DNA from: Phycomyces nitens
Lineage: Eukaryota; Mucoromycota; Mucoromycetes; Mucorales; Phycomycetaceae
Direction: 5' to 3'
Length of the DNA: 64,000 nt
NCBI GenBank assembly: GCA_022702545.1
Contig: JAHRBC010000003.1
Span: forward strand, 5,394,001-5,458,000
The translations under genes were made by a program, and so were the position numbers. Of this stretch, positions 22,700 to 32,067 are shown one piece after another; the stretch's first letter is position 1, and each line of letters starts with the position of its first letter. The notes beneath the pieces are model-generated. The model was given only the letters and a program-made list of their open reading frames with translations. It did no database searches and was not told the DNA's origin.

Positions 22700-23577
22700 T
22701 TATAAAGTGGCAAGGTTCCCCATGGTCACATGCAGATTGTCATTAAACATGTAATATGGTGCAATGATAAAGAACTGATTACTACTCGGAGGGTACTGGA
22801 TGAGCCCAACTTGATGCTGAATGTCATCCACATTAACAGCATATTTTGGCTGGGTTGTTTTTCCAGTTGAGCTGTGTGACCGCTGTATTACGATTGGCAC
22901 AGATGAGTCATGGGCTGCTGTACCATGCTCTTTTATCACTTCAACAAATGCCAGAAAGTGCAGTGTGCCATCAACCTCTTTATGCTCAAAATAAAATTCC
23001 ACGGTGCCAACAAACCAGCTTTGAATAGTTATATTGCAACTGCTAGATAAAAATATAAAAAATGCGAGTGATCTCTATTTTGTATTTTGAATAATACCAA
23101 TACTCACTTTCTGTACAGACAGGTAAACATCACATGATGATTGCTACATCTGGTCTCATTTTTTATTCTTCGGTACATACATGAAGAATGTACGGTTGAA
23201 TTTTTCCAAAGACGAGAAGCAACAACAATCGTCGGGTCATCAAGTTCAATACTGTTCATACCACTGTTTCGCACATAGTACTTTGCCAAAGTATTCTTGA
23301 CAACAGGGCTGCTGACACCTTCCAAGTCATCATCATTCAAGCTGGCATGTCAGTTGAATGGCTCCCATAGCTGGGCAGCACTTACACCATCTGGAAGACC
23401 TAAGAAACTTGCTTCATTATATGTGGACGGCTGACTTGTACTAGGATAATTCTGAGAGCTGTTTGCTGAACTGACAAAGCTATGAACAGCAAAGCGCTCA
23501 ACAAGCAAACTGGCATTTCTACCGCCCTTCAAGTTTGACGTGATAAGCTTGGAGTATACTCTAATTACTTTTTCCAT
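22700..23577 (-). pseudogene. tnp2-like transposase remnant in CACTA copy 2
   Basis: Three minus-strand pieces line up: 23577-23350 (same 75-residue start as copy 1, ending in TGA), continuing past the stop to 23104 (DLEGVSSPVVKNTLAKYYVR, SRLWKNSTVHSSCMYRR), then after a probable intron 23049-22700 (FEHKEVDGTLHFLAFVEVIK, NQFFIIAPYYMF). The last piece resembles the C-terminal region of tnp2 proteins. The catalytic core is absent. Confidence 0.55.
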
Positions 23578-23689
23578 GGGTAGGTAAGAGATTATTTGAC
23601 TAATAATAGCAACAGCAGCAAAGACACTTCTTGGTCAATGATGACAAAATCAACGTACCTGTCATCAATGATTGTGGCCAGTGAGGCAC

Positions 23690-23985
23690 GGCTAGGACAA
23701 TAGCACTCCACATTTACAAGTGCAAAAGAATGTGGTGTGCCAAGAACCTTCTTCAAGACACCTTTAAGAGTGCAAACCAGACTCGTAAGAGAAAAATAGC
23801 AGAGAACAGCCAGGTAAGTTTATTAATTAACAAACATTTGAATATACATTATAATTAATACAATATTTTTATTATGTTATAGCAGGAAAGAGCAAGCAGT
23901 TCTTTTCTTTTGGAAGATGAGGTATTTCAAATGGATGACAAGGCTGAATCCCCAATCATGACAGATGTACTATAAGTTAGAGCTT
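23690..23985 (+). pseudogene. Small divergent ORF remnant in CACTA copy 2
   Basis: On the plus strand a frame reads MWCAKNLLQDTFKSANQTRK, followed after a GTAAGTTT..TTATAG intron by QERASSSFLLEDEVFQMDD and a stop near 23973. It is divergent from the transposase remnant. It may be the N-terminal exon pair of a second gene of the parent element; I do not recognise it. Confidence 0.3.
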
Positions 23986-25466
23986 TTTTGTTGCTTATCT
24001 ATTCTCAATTTAATATTAATATAATATTTCTACTGTTTGATATAGGTTTACACCACTAGGAATGAGCAATGAGCCTTCATCTAAGAGAAACAGACTAAGT
24101 CTTTAATATTCTTTAGGCTGCTCTTATTGGTTCTCTCATATTTTTAGTATATGTTTTAGTGCACTTTTTCTTTTCCTCTTTTCCTTTAGCTGTTTTATCT
24201 TTGCTTTGGTCCTCTCCTTTGAAATAAAATCGAATAACTCTCCATCACATAAGATTGCCACCTTAATAAATGCCCGGTTGGCATCTTGTATATCACATTT
24301 TCAGCTCTGTTGTTTTTAATCTAGGAATGAAACACACATCTCGCCCTTTTTCAAGCACCAAAAAAAATGAATTTTTTTTATAGCTGTATTACACCGAGGT
24401 TAGTTTATATTTCTTTTCTTTTCTTTGCTCTACTTTTTTGAAGTAAAACTAAATGACCCTCCCTTATGTAAGGTTGTCAATGACATAAACATCCAATTGG
24501 AATCTTGTATATCACATCTTCAGCTCTGCTATCTTTAATCAAGGAATGAAACACTCATCTCATAATTTTTCAGACACTAAAAAAAGGTGAAAATTTTTTA
24601 CAGCTATATTACACTAAAGTTTGTTGTTCCCCACCTCCCCACCTGGGAATCTCTGTAGAATATGCATATTGTTTTCTTAATGATGTACTCATTCTGCCAA
24701 CTACCATTATATTTGAATTAGTTTTAAATCTTATGAGCTGACTTTACAGCAATATATTTTCTATGGTAAGAATATTATAATATGTTTACACTCTTTAATT
24801 AATCATATTGCACATTCTCTATTCTCCTTCTACTGCATCTAGTATTTACATCTGTACATTTCATATAGTGGCATTAATTCAAGAGATGCTTGGTATACCG
24901 ATTAACAAGCACAATATATACTGGTATGCTATCCAAAACAATATGCTCGGTTTATTTGATCGCTTCATTCTCTGACCACGATATCTTTATAGCAATTGAT
25001 GAAGACCAAAGGCCTTCCAAGTCATAACAACATGTTGTTGGCATCGTGTATAGATTGAGTAAAAGGTTTGTACCATATATGTTTTATAATATTAAATAGT
25101 ATTTGCTTTTGGTATGTTTCTATATTATTATTATATATTTTTTAATATTATTTGAAATAAATTGAAATTATAATAAAAAATAAACCATTATTTCAAATAA
25201 ATGGCAGTAAAAAAAGAATGGGTGCTAGTATATAAAGTAATATAAAAGAGAGGCTGTAGTATATAAAGAAACGATTTTGGTTGGATAAAAAAACGGTAGC
25301 TGTGCCTATTCCTGCCTCATAACTACCCTTTTTTTTGCACTAAAAAAACAGTAACAGCTACCAAAATTGCCTTATATAGAGTCTTTACTACCGTTTTTTT
25401 TGGTGGGAAAAAACGGTAGTAATGCTACCAAAATGGTAGTTAGCTACCATTTTTTCCACCGTAGTG

Positions 25467-27059
25467 TAGTCTATGGGTTGTAACGTCCTTGGTTGCCAAC
25501 ACAATCTTTCCCTTGCGGGGAAGTATGGCCCAACCAAATTTGCCACAGATTTTGGTGTTAACCGAACTGATAGTAGCCCCAGTGTCCACCAATGCCCACA
25601 GTTGCTCGCCTTCTAAGGAGATGGGAACAAGATAAGAGTGAGTAGACCGTTGAGAGATATCTACGTTAGCGCTTGTGTACTTACAAGGAGAGCACTGTTC
25701 CAAGTCCATTTCCATAGACTGGTCATCCTCGGATGAGCTGACATCCAAGGGAATGAGAGGGTCTTCCACGACGGCGTGGGCAGAACGGACGGCAAAGTGG
25801 GGAGCAGAGCCCCGAGCAGAGCCCGACGTAGAACTGGAAGAGCCGGAGACAGAAGAGCAGCGGTGTCTTGGTGACCAGACTTCACCACACCAGCAACACG
25901 GAGAGGACCCAACATACTTGTTGGTGTTGGTGGCGTGCTTCTCCACACGATTACCACCCTTGGTGGCCAGGACGTTCTTCAGAACTCGGCAATCTTCTGA
26001 GTCATGGTTTCCCTTGCCATGCAAGGTACAGTGCTTCATGGCGAAGCGGTCATGACTGTGTGAAGACACACGAGAGGAACCAGCAGAATGGCCAACAGAA
26101 GCAGAAGTGGGACCAGAGGGGGAACGAGCAGGAGAAGCAGAGGCAGAGACAGATGTGACCGAGGAAGAGGTCAAGGATGAGCCAGGAGAACCAGAAGGGT
26201 GGCTGGTGATGACCTTGCTGTAGATGGACCTGGCAAGGGAAGCAGCTTGGTCGATGGTGTCTTGTTTCTCCAGAGGCATGTTGACTTGGAGGAGCGACAC
26301 CTGTCTGGAGAGCTCGGGGAGCAGGGAACCAGTGTACGCCACAGACATGAGAAGATCATCATTGATCTGGGCTTCCCTGTGCACCCGCTGGAATTGGTCA
26401 GTGTATTGGTTGACCGACTCCTTGGTAGACATCTTCATCATCATGAGCTCCTGGGTGAGCTGGACTTGACACTCCATGTTGTTGATACCATATGCCTTAA
26501 CAAAGGCACCACGCGCAAAGGACCAGGGGAGATCAGGAGAACTACGGAGGTAGTCGTCGAACCAGGAACGTTGTTCTCTTGAGAGAACCATGGGGAGAAG
26601 ATGATGCCAGTCCTCGTTGAGATTGAGGCTGTAGGAGAGAAGAACATCCTCGAACTTGTTGAGGCATTCCTCAATAGAGGAATAGGTCTTCTGGGTGCTA
26701 TCCCACTCGTTTCCCTGCCACTGGAAGACAGGAAGCTCACGAGGGACAACACGAGATTGGGGGGCTGTCTGTGCGGCAAAGACAGGTTCAGGACGTACCA
26801 GGTGGGCATGGGCAGAGAGCAAAAGGGTTAGATCGCTCTCCATTGACGTAATGCTCTGGCGGAGGTGAGCTTTGGCCTCATCAGGCTGATCTTGCTCAAT
26901 GGCATCAGCCAGGGCAACGGTACAGGCAGAGAGTCTCTCAAGGAGACGCAAGATGGCAGCCAAGGACTTGACGGGCTGGCTGGGAGCAACGGCTTCAGAC
27001 ATAGTGAGGTCACTCAAGGCGGCCAGGATAGGAGAGTTGTTTGCTTGCTGGACAGACAT
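25467..27059 (-). CDS. gag: Gypsy D gag and start of protease
   Basis: On the minus strand the frame from the ATG at 27059 (MSVQQANNSPILAALSDLTM) is open to the CACTA insertion at 25467. It contains a gag core (DWHHLLPMVLSREQRSWFDD, ESVNQYTDQFQRVHREA), a serine-rich stretch, a zinc-knuckle-like CCWCGEVWSPRHRC, and the aspartic protease motif ALVDTGATISSVNTKICGKF. In-frame ATG codons lie further upstream, but 27059 is the first followed by a typical start. The frame itself is undamaged until the insertion. Confidence 0.82.
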
Positions 27060-27110
27060 GATGGAAATTGGGTTTTTTGGAGTTGGTTTTAAAGAGTTCA
27101 CCATAAAAAA

Positions 27111-27450
27111 TGTTAAATCAGAGGAAAACAAAGCATGGACAAGAGTATGGTGAGACTTTGTTTATTAAGAGAGAGAGAATTTGTGAATCAGATGAAGACT
27201 ATTGCTATTTGTATTGTGTGTTTATATAGACATTGAGATGAGTGCTAGTGATGATATGATGATATCATGTAATGTCTGTTCTCTCTACCAACTATTAGAT
27301 ATGACTTGTTATTTTACTTAGTACTATTAACCAGTGTGTTAGTACTAGTTGTTAGTGTGTCTTTACGTATGAATAATGTATTTGGAAAGGTACACTCTTT
27401 AGTGCACTTCCAGTAGGTTGGTTATTCAATATGTTTCAATATTGGTAATT
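27111..27450 (-). repeat. 5' LTR of gypsy D (outer end uncertain)
   Basis: The inner end reads, on the minus strand, ..CCTCTGATTTAACA at 27111. The U3/R part contains ATGTCTATATAAACACAC (TATA box) and TCTCTTAATAAACAAAG (AATAAA). A matching 135-bp LTR end occurs at 38298-38432. The outer end lies somewhere near 27.4-27.45 kb and could not be fixed. Confidence 0.65.
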
Positions 27451-28334
27451 TGTGTTAATGTTTCAATCTACAATTATGTTGGATACAACATTCCTCTTCT
27501 TCTTTGTCGGATGCCATAATGAGAAAATATTCTCCTTGAGACTCCTCTTCAGTAGGTTCTTCATATTCTTTGTCTGGTTCTTCATATTCTTCTTCTGGTT
27601 CCTCTGCTTGCATTTGGTTCATTTTGGTTTCATAATACACTTGGCAAGGCAGGACACCCATATTCGTACAAATATACCAAATACTACAAAAATTAAGTGG
27701 TTTCATTTATAGCAAACTACTATATTATCTTACCATTAGTAGACTGAAGTTAAACATAATAAACTTTTTTATTTTTGACGGCGATTATATTATTCAATAT
27801 GTTCTATTGGATAGAATAATAAAGTAGAGCCTTTTAGATGTCATATTTGTTTGTGATTTATTTCTACTTATAACTATATCATTAAATTAATTGGAGTAGA
27901 AATAATAAACAAATCAATTATTATCATGTTTATTCTCATAAGAAGGAAGAGAAATATGACCAGTATGCTTGCAAGTAAATAAGTTGACTGAAGATAATAA
28001 ATTGTCTTATAGTTTTATTATTATTTAACAGCATTGTGTACACTCTTGTTCTATATCTAGACATCTTTTTCAACCTAATAAACTATAAATTACAAAGATA
28101 TGAAAATGACGGCAGGCATATTCTTTTGGATTATCATTTTTATTGCCCGCATTTTATCAGGGTCAAACAGCCTTTTAATACAAAGTATTTGTTTTTCCTT
28201 TTTATTTTTTATATTCTTTTGTGCCTAAATATTACCACAAAATACTCTGGTAATTAATTCTTTTCTTTCTCTTGTGAATATATTTTTTACTCAATATATT
28301 TTATTATTCATAGGTAACTGCTTATAAATATATT
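27451..28334. other. AT-rich region without a confident gene
   Basis: A minus-strand frame 27706-27455 encodes an EEP/EEY repeat peptide (EEPEEEYEEPDKEYEEPTEE) and is probably low-complexity noise. At 27848-27920 there is a short imperfect inverted repeat (TTATTTCTACTT / AGTAGAAATAAT). A plus-strand frame at 28036-28257 is hydrophobic but has no support. Part of the left side may still be LTR D. Confidence 0.4.
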
Positions 28335-28877
28335 ATGGGGCTCTCTATTGCACTTGGCTGTATATCCAAAGGTAAGATCATATTATGCTAAAGCTATTCT
28401 TTATTAACCAAATCACTCTTTTATATATAGCCACAAATTCTATTTTTCTATCTATCTCAATATAATATTCTGGTAAACCTTTTATATTATAAATATGTCC
28501 TCTTTAATAACATCTATCACAGACATCTTGCTATGCTCTTATATTGATTCTCGATTGAAATTATCTGGCCATTCCAATGGCTATATCTTGTAAGTAAACT
28601 AATATTTTAGTATTACATATTGTTTATCTACAAATATTAATATATATCTATTAGACAATAATCATTTGTTGGTATATTACAGAGAGTCTATCAAATGTTC
28701 TATTTATTATATTAAAAATGTAAGTATAAGAATGAATGATTTATATAAAAATAATTTACTAACAATCTTCTCTTTTACTTTTAGACAGTATTGGCTTTCT
28801 CTCAGCTAGGTAAGTATCCTGGCTCTATTAAGAACCAGTTGATGGTGCTGACCAAGAAATATCGATTGGTAGAATAG
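28335..28877 (+). CDS. Small spliced gene of unknown function (77 aa)
   Basis: Four short exons, 28335-28371, 28523-28589, 28683-28719 and 28785-28877, give one continuous frame with phases 1, 2 and 0. Introns have good ends (GTAAGATC..ATCACAG, GTAAGTAAAC..TTACAG, GTAAGTATAA..TTTTAG). The product starts MGLSIALGCISKDILLCSYI and ends SIKNQLMVLTKKYRLVE. It could have a further upstream exon. I recognise no domain; the first 20 residues are hydrophobic. It lies among retroelement remains and might be a remnant of a larger gene. Confidence 0.4.
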
Positions 28878-29432
28878 ATATACCAAAGAAATAATCTAGA
28901 GACTAGAATATATAGCGCAAATGTATTTTTTATCAAATAAAACAAAAAATAAAAATTTTCAGAATCTATTGCTCCAAAAAAACAATAAACCAGAGAGGCT
29001 TGTTTGCATAGAATAACTACAATTACCTTGCAATAGTCTACAATCATCCTTGATGGACTGTTAAAACATATTATAAAACCCACTATAAAATATAATGAAA
29101 GATAAAACTGGTTGTTTGTAAGTGGTCAATCTCCCCTGACACAAACTGTCTGTGTATCGTAAAATATAATGCAAAAAAGGGTAGATCAACTAGGAATATA
29201 TTGTGGCTACAATGTATATTTAAGTTTTGCACTGTTTGAGGACATTTAAATATTCTACATTAGATTCTTGTACACCAGTAGGTAGGATGATTCAGTTCAC
29301 TCCCATATCTTTTTAGTCTACTACAGATCACAATTATATATTACCAAAAGCATAGTAAAACTATACAATTAAGTAGCTTATTTTATAAGTTTTATCTACA
29401 TAATACTCTTAGACTTTTGTAGTGAAAAGTGT
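28878..29432. other. AT-rich DNA, probably decayed retroelement B
   Basis: The minus strand next to the solo LTR (29432 downward) continues the B protease frame for about 11 residues (FSLQKSKSIM) and then stops. No RT, RNase H or integrase similarity is visible below this point, so B has lost the rest of pol or it has decayed beyond recognition. Confidence 0.45.
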
Positions 29433-30050
29433 TGTTGTAAATGAGTATTGATCACTGCTGAATCTGAGAGTAAGACTGAAGGATAAAATAATATCCTCAG
29501 CTATTCCAGTCAAACGGATCTGCCTTTATGAGATTATCCAATACACAGATCATCATACACATAATTGATTATTATTTATTATTATTATTGTTATCACCAT
29601 AATATGGGATATACAGATATACACATATTTATCTAATGGCATCATCATATTCCATCTACATATTTCGTTGATTATATGAATACTTGATTGAGAGACTACA
29701 ACTACAATGAATTAATAATTCTAAAACATTACCCAAGTATCTGGGTCAGAATATTAAAATATTACTAATAACATAAATGCTCTTCTTTACCAAAGCTCTC
29801 TGGCTGATCTGACTGGAGAAGTATCATATCAATAGGTCTCTCTGGATCTTTCCAGAAAGACAATACTCCTGGAAGATGACTCATCGTGATAAATATTACC
29901 AAAGCATATACTGAATTATAAATCAGAAAACATATAAATATCAGTAGTTAGTTCTGTGTAGAAACATAACCTTTTTCTGGATAATAAAGACCCTACACAA
30001 GTTCTCACGAATTCTTTCGTATCTTTCTTATTTTTACTCTACCCACAACA
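29433..30050 (-). repeat. Solo LTR 'C' with target-site duplication
   Basis: 618 bp. Read on the plus strand it runs from TGTTGTAAATGAGTATTG to ACTCTACCCACAACA. It is flanked by a perfect 5-bp duplication AGTGT (29428-29432 and 30051-30055). It interrupts the protease frame of element B; joining the flanks restores DWTSHFSLQ. It matches 20259-20876 over the full length in the opposite orientation. Confidence 0.93.
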
Positions 30051-30792
30051 AGTGTGATGTCCAATCGGTGCCAATACAAAGATGATGGAATCCGATACGA
30101 CCTATTAAGAAGTCGTATTTATCTCTAACGTCAAGACACAGTGCTGTGAACTTGATACTACTCAGGTTCCCAACATTAATGACAAGATCTTTGGCAATAC
30201 CAACTGCTTTGGTAACACTTCCATCACCTAGCATCAGTTTTCTAGAGGCCTTGGCAAGTTTTGTGATTCCCAGATGACATACAAAGTTGAGACTAATAAT
30301 GCATGGCGTACAGCTGCCATCTAGAATCATTTCACAGTTGACCCCATTAACAGATCCTTGCATTCTTGATACTCCATTTCCTTTGGGAATCGATGGACCA
30401 ATATCATACTCATCCCAAGGAGCTTCATCTACCAAGAGATTAGACGTTTGCAACCCAGATGCCGTTACACTAGACTTTGAGTGTGGTTTAGTCAGTGCAC
30501 CCTTGATCTTGGTATGTGCGGTTGCAGAAATGTCTGCAATTTGTGCTAAAGAAAAGGCATATACTGGTCGGTTGACAAGTTCTTCAACCTCAAGTGCTGG
30601 GCTAGCTACCCTTGAAATTTGAGTGACCTTGTTGTTCAGCAAAGAGATTGTCTTTTGCATTGCTTTGGGGATTCTTTTAGGTGTGATTGAGACATTATTG
30701 GTGAGACCAGCAACTTCAATTGTTGTAGCTTCGGTCTCCATAGGCACGGTTACACTCTGGGAAATTGCTCTTGTTCTTCTTCTTTGTGTTTA
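30051..30792 (-). pseudogene. Element B protease
   Basis: The minus-strand frame after the TAA at 30792-30790 encodes a retroviral-type aspartic protease: NGVNCEMILDGSCTPCIIS (DGS in place of the usual DSG/DTG), then KLMLGDGSVTKAVG and DFLIGRIGFHHLCIGTDW. It is in the same frame as the upstream gag, separated by one TAA that could be a read-through stop or a mutation. It is cut at 30055 by solo LTR C. The odd active-site order suggests inactivity. Confidence 0.7.
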
Positions 30793-31179
30793 ATTCTTTT
30801 TATGATGTACCTTCTTTGTTACCAGCTCCATCTTGATGTCAACGTTGATTTCTTCAGTAGCGTGCTTTTCACCGAGAAAAATTTCGTCAACCCCTTCGAC
30901 TAGCATTGCTGCAGAGACTTTTGGAGCTTTTGGTTTGTAAAGGGAACACTGATAATGTTTATGGCCTGGGTCCTGACACAGACCACAAGGATTGATACAA
31001 TGTGAAACCATATGATCCTCTTGCTGAAAATTATAACAAGTAAAGGTAGTAGTCTTGGGCTTGGGCTTGGGTCTTGGTTGTTTGCAAGAGTTCTTTAACT
31101 CACCTAGCATTAGGGTCATGTCTTTGAATCCTTGGACCAGCATCTCGATGTCCGTGTTCTTGACTTTGTCCTTTGTATT
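30793..31179 (-). pseudogene. gag: Element B gag, C-terminal (zinc knuckle) part
   Basis: The minus-strand frame starts at the junction with chromovirus A (31179) with KDKVKNTDIEMLVQGFKDM. It contains a basic stretch PRPKPKPKTTTF, a degenerate first knuckle (CYNFQQEDHMVSHC) and a good second knuckle CGLCQDPGHKHYQC. It is the direct in-frame continuation of the inverted middle part at 36674-37335 once the inversion and the A insertion are undone. Confidence 0.8.
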
Positions 31180-31521
31180 TGTGATATTTGTAGTAGAAAT
31201 TGGGACGGTGGATACTTTGAGACTCATTATTGTGTTTTAGAAAAAGTTAAAGTATATCCAGTTATTGATTTTAAGAAGTGTGTTAACTTAGTATTTATAA
31301 TTATTGTTATAATTCTTATCAGCTTGGATATTCATTATCATAATAGCTGTGTTATCAGTTAATAGGTATTTTGGGACTTTGTCCCACGATAGATTGGGTA
31401 TGGTATTTTCATATTTGGATAAGGATTTCTGGATGGTATAGTTTGTCTTGATTTTAGATAATCCAGCTATCTGGGTTTATATATCACTTTTCTCTGATAT
31501 ACCATTATGCCAAATACAACA
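31180..31521 (-). repeat. 3' LTR of chromovirus A
   Basis: 342 bp; on the plus strand TGTGATATTTGTAGTAG..CCAAATACAACA. It is preceded on the coding side by the polypurine tract at 31522-31540. It differs from the 5' LTR at many positions (for example CATTATTGTGTTTTAG versus CTTTATTGTGATTGAG), more than expected for a fresh pair; recombination with other A LTRs nearby may explain this. Confidence 0.9.
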
Positions 31522-32067
31522 TTACCCCCCTCCAGACTTGACTTTAGTTAAGCGCTTGCTTTGGCGTCTATTATCGTAGTTCTTCTTGGAGATGGAGTTT
31601 GTTTTGTTTTGTGCACTGAGAATCTTGGTCTGGTCCTTTCTTGGACGTCCTCTTGGTCTTTTTACTACAAGCTCATTCGTGATATTCTGTTTGTCTCTGC
31701 GTACCCAATATTCTTGGATTGTTTGGAGATCTGTAAACTTATCCGGTGTGATCCAGGCATCTTCTTCTGGTCCATATCCTTTCCATCTCACCAGAAACTC
31801 ACGCTTGCCAGCGTTGCCTCTGTGATTGATGATTGCCTGTACTTCAAACAGTTCGTCTTCGAGTATTGCCTCGTCCATCGATATCAATTTCAAATCCGAT
31901 GGTGGGTAATCTCTAGGCAAGAGTGCTCCTGTCTCATCTTGTAATACATATGAGCCTCCTTTGGTTTGACGGATTACTGTGTATGGCCCTTGATATGCTG
32001 GAGCTAATTTGCTGCTTCTTGTAGGTAGTTTGATCATTACATAACTACCATTGTCAATTCTTGCAAT
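31522..32067 (-). CDS. Chromovirus A: integrase C-terminal region with chromodomain
   Basis: It is in the same frame as gag-pol, directly after a single TGA (32070-32068). It starts IARIDNGSYVMIKLPTRSSK (the integrase GPYTV-type SH3 region follows). A chromodomain is clear: FEVQAIINHRGNAGKREFLV, then RWKGYGPEEDAWITPDKF, with the aromatic cage positions occupied. A basic tail RPRGRPRK resembles an AT-hook. In chromoviruses this domain guides integration to particular chromatin. No new ATG is needed if the TGA is read through. Confidence 0.88.
   Translation of the reverse strand: MARIDNGSYVMIKLPTRSSKLAPAYQGPYTVIRQTKGGSYVLQDETGALLPRDYPPSDLKLISMDEAILEDELFEVQAIINHRGNAGKREFLVRWKGYGPEEDAWITPDKFTDLQTIQEYWVRRDKQNITNELVVKRPRGRPRKDQTKILSAQNKTNSISKKNYDNRRQSKRLTKVKSGGG

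Larger units (their letters stand above)
22289..25466 (-). mobile_element. Non-autonomous CACTA element (3178 bp), copy 2
   Basis: The ends are CACTACGGTGGAAGGACC at 22289 and, inverted, CACTACGGTGGAAAAAATGG at 25466. It is flanked by a 3-bp duplication TAG (22286-22288 and 25467-25469). It sits inside gypsy D; removing it restores the protease frame (VTTHRL|GVTNK). Subterminal regions are full of CTACCGTTTTTT and its complement. Only fragments of a tnp2-like gene are present, so movement would need a transposase in trans. Confidence 0.93.
20877..27450 (-). mobile_element. Ty3/gypsy element 'D' (5' LTR, gag, protease, RT, part of RNase H), interrupted and truncated
   Basis: Reading on the minus strand: an LTR starting near 27.4 kb and ending at 27111, gag (27059 downward), protease, then a 3178-bp CACTA insertion, then RT and the start of RNase H to 20877. 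Integrase and the 3' LTR are gone, lost at the LTR C junction. The pol part carries two in-frame stops. It is a relative of chromovirus A, as shared pol sequence shows (RGCPFGLKPLSSKFQRV in D, QGCPFGLKPLSSKFQRV in A). Confidence 0.85.

Noticed and set aside
25675..26582. Plus-strand frames opposite the gypsy D gag
   Set aside because: They are antisense shadows of a well-supported gag-protease frame on the minus strand.
27455..27706. Glutamate-rich 83-residue frame on the minus strand
   Set aside because: Low-complexity EEP repeats, no splice or promoter context, next to an LTR.
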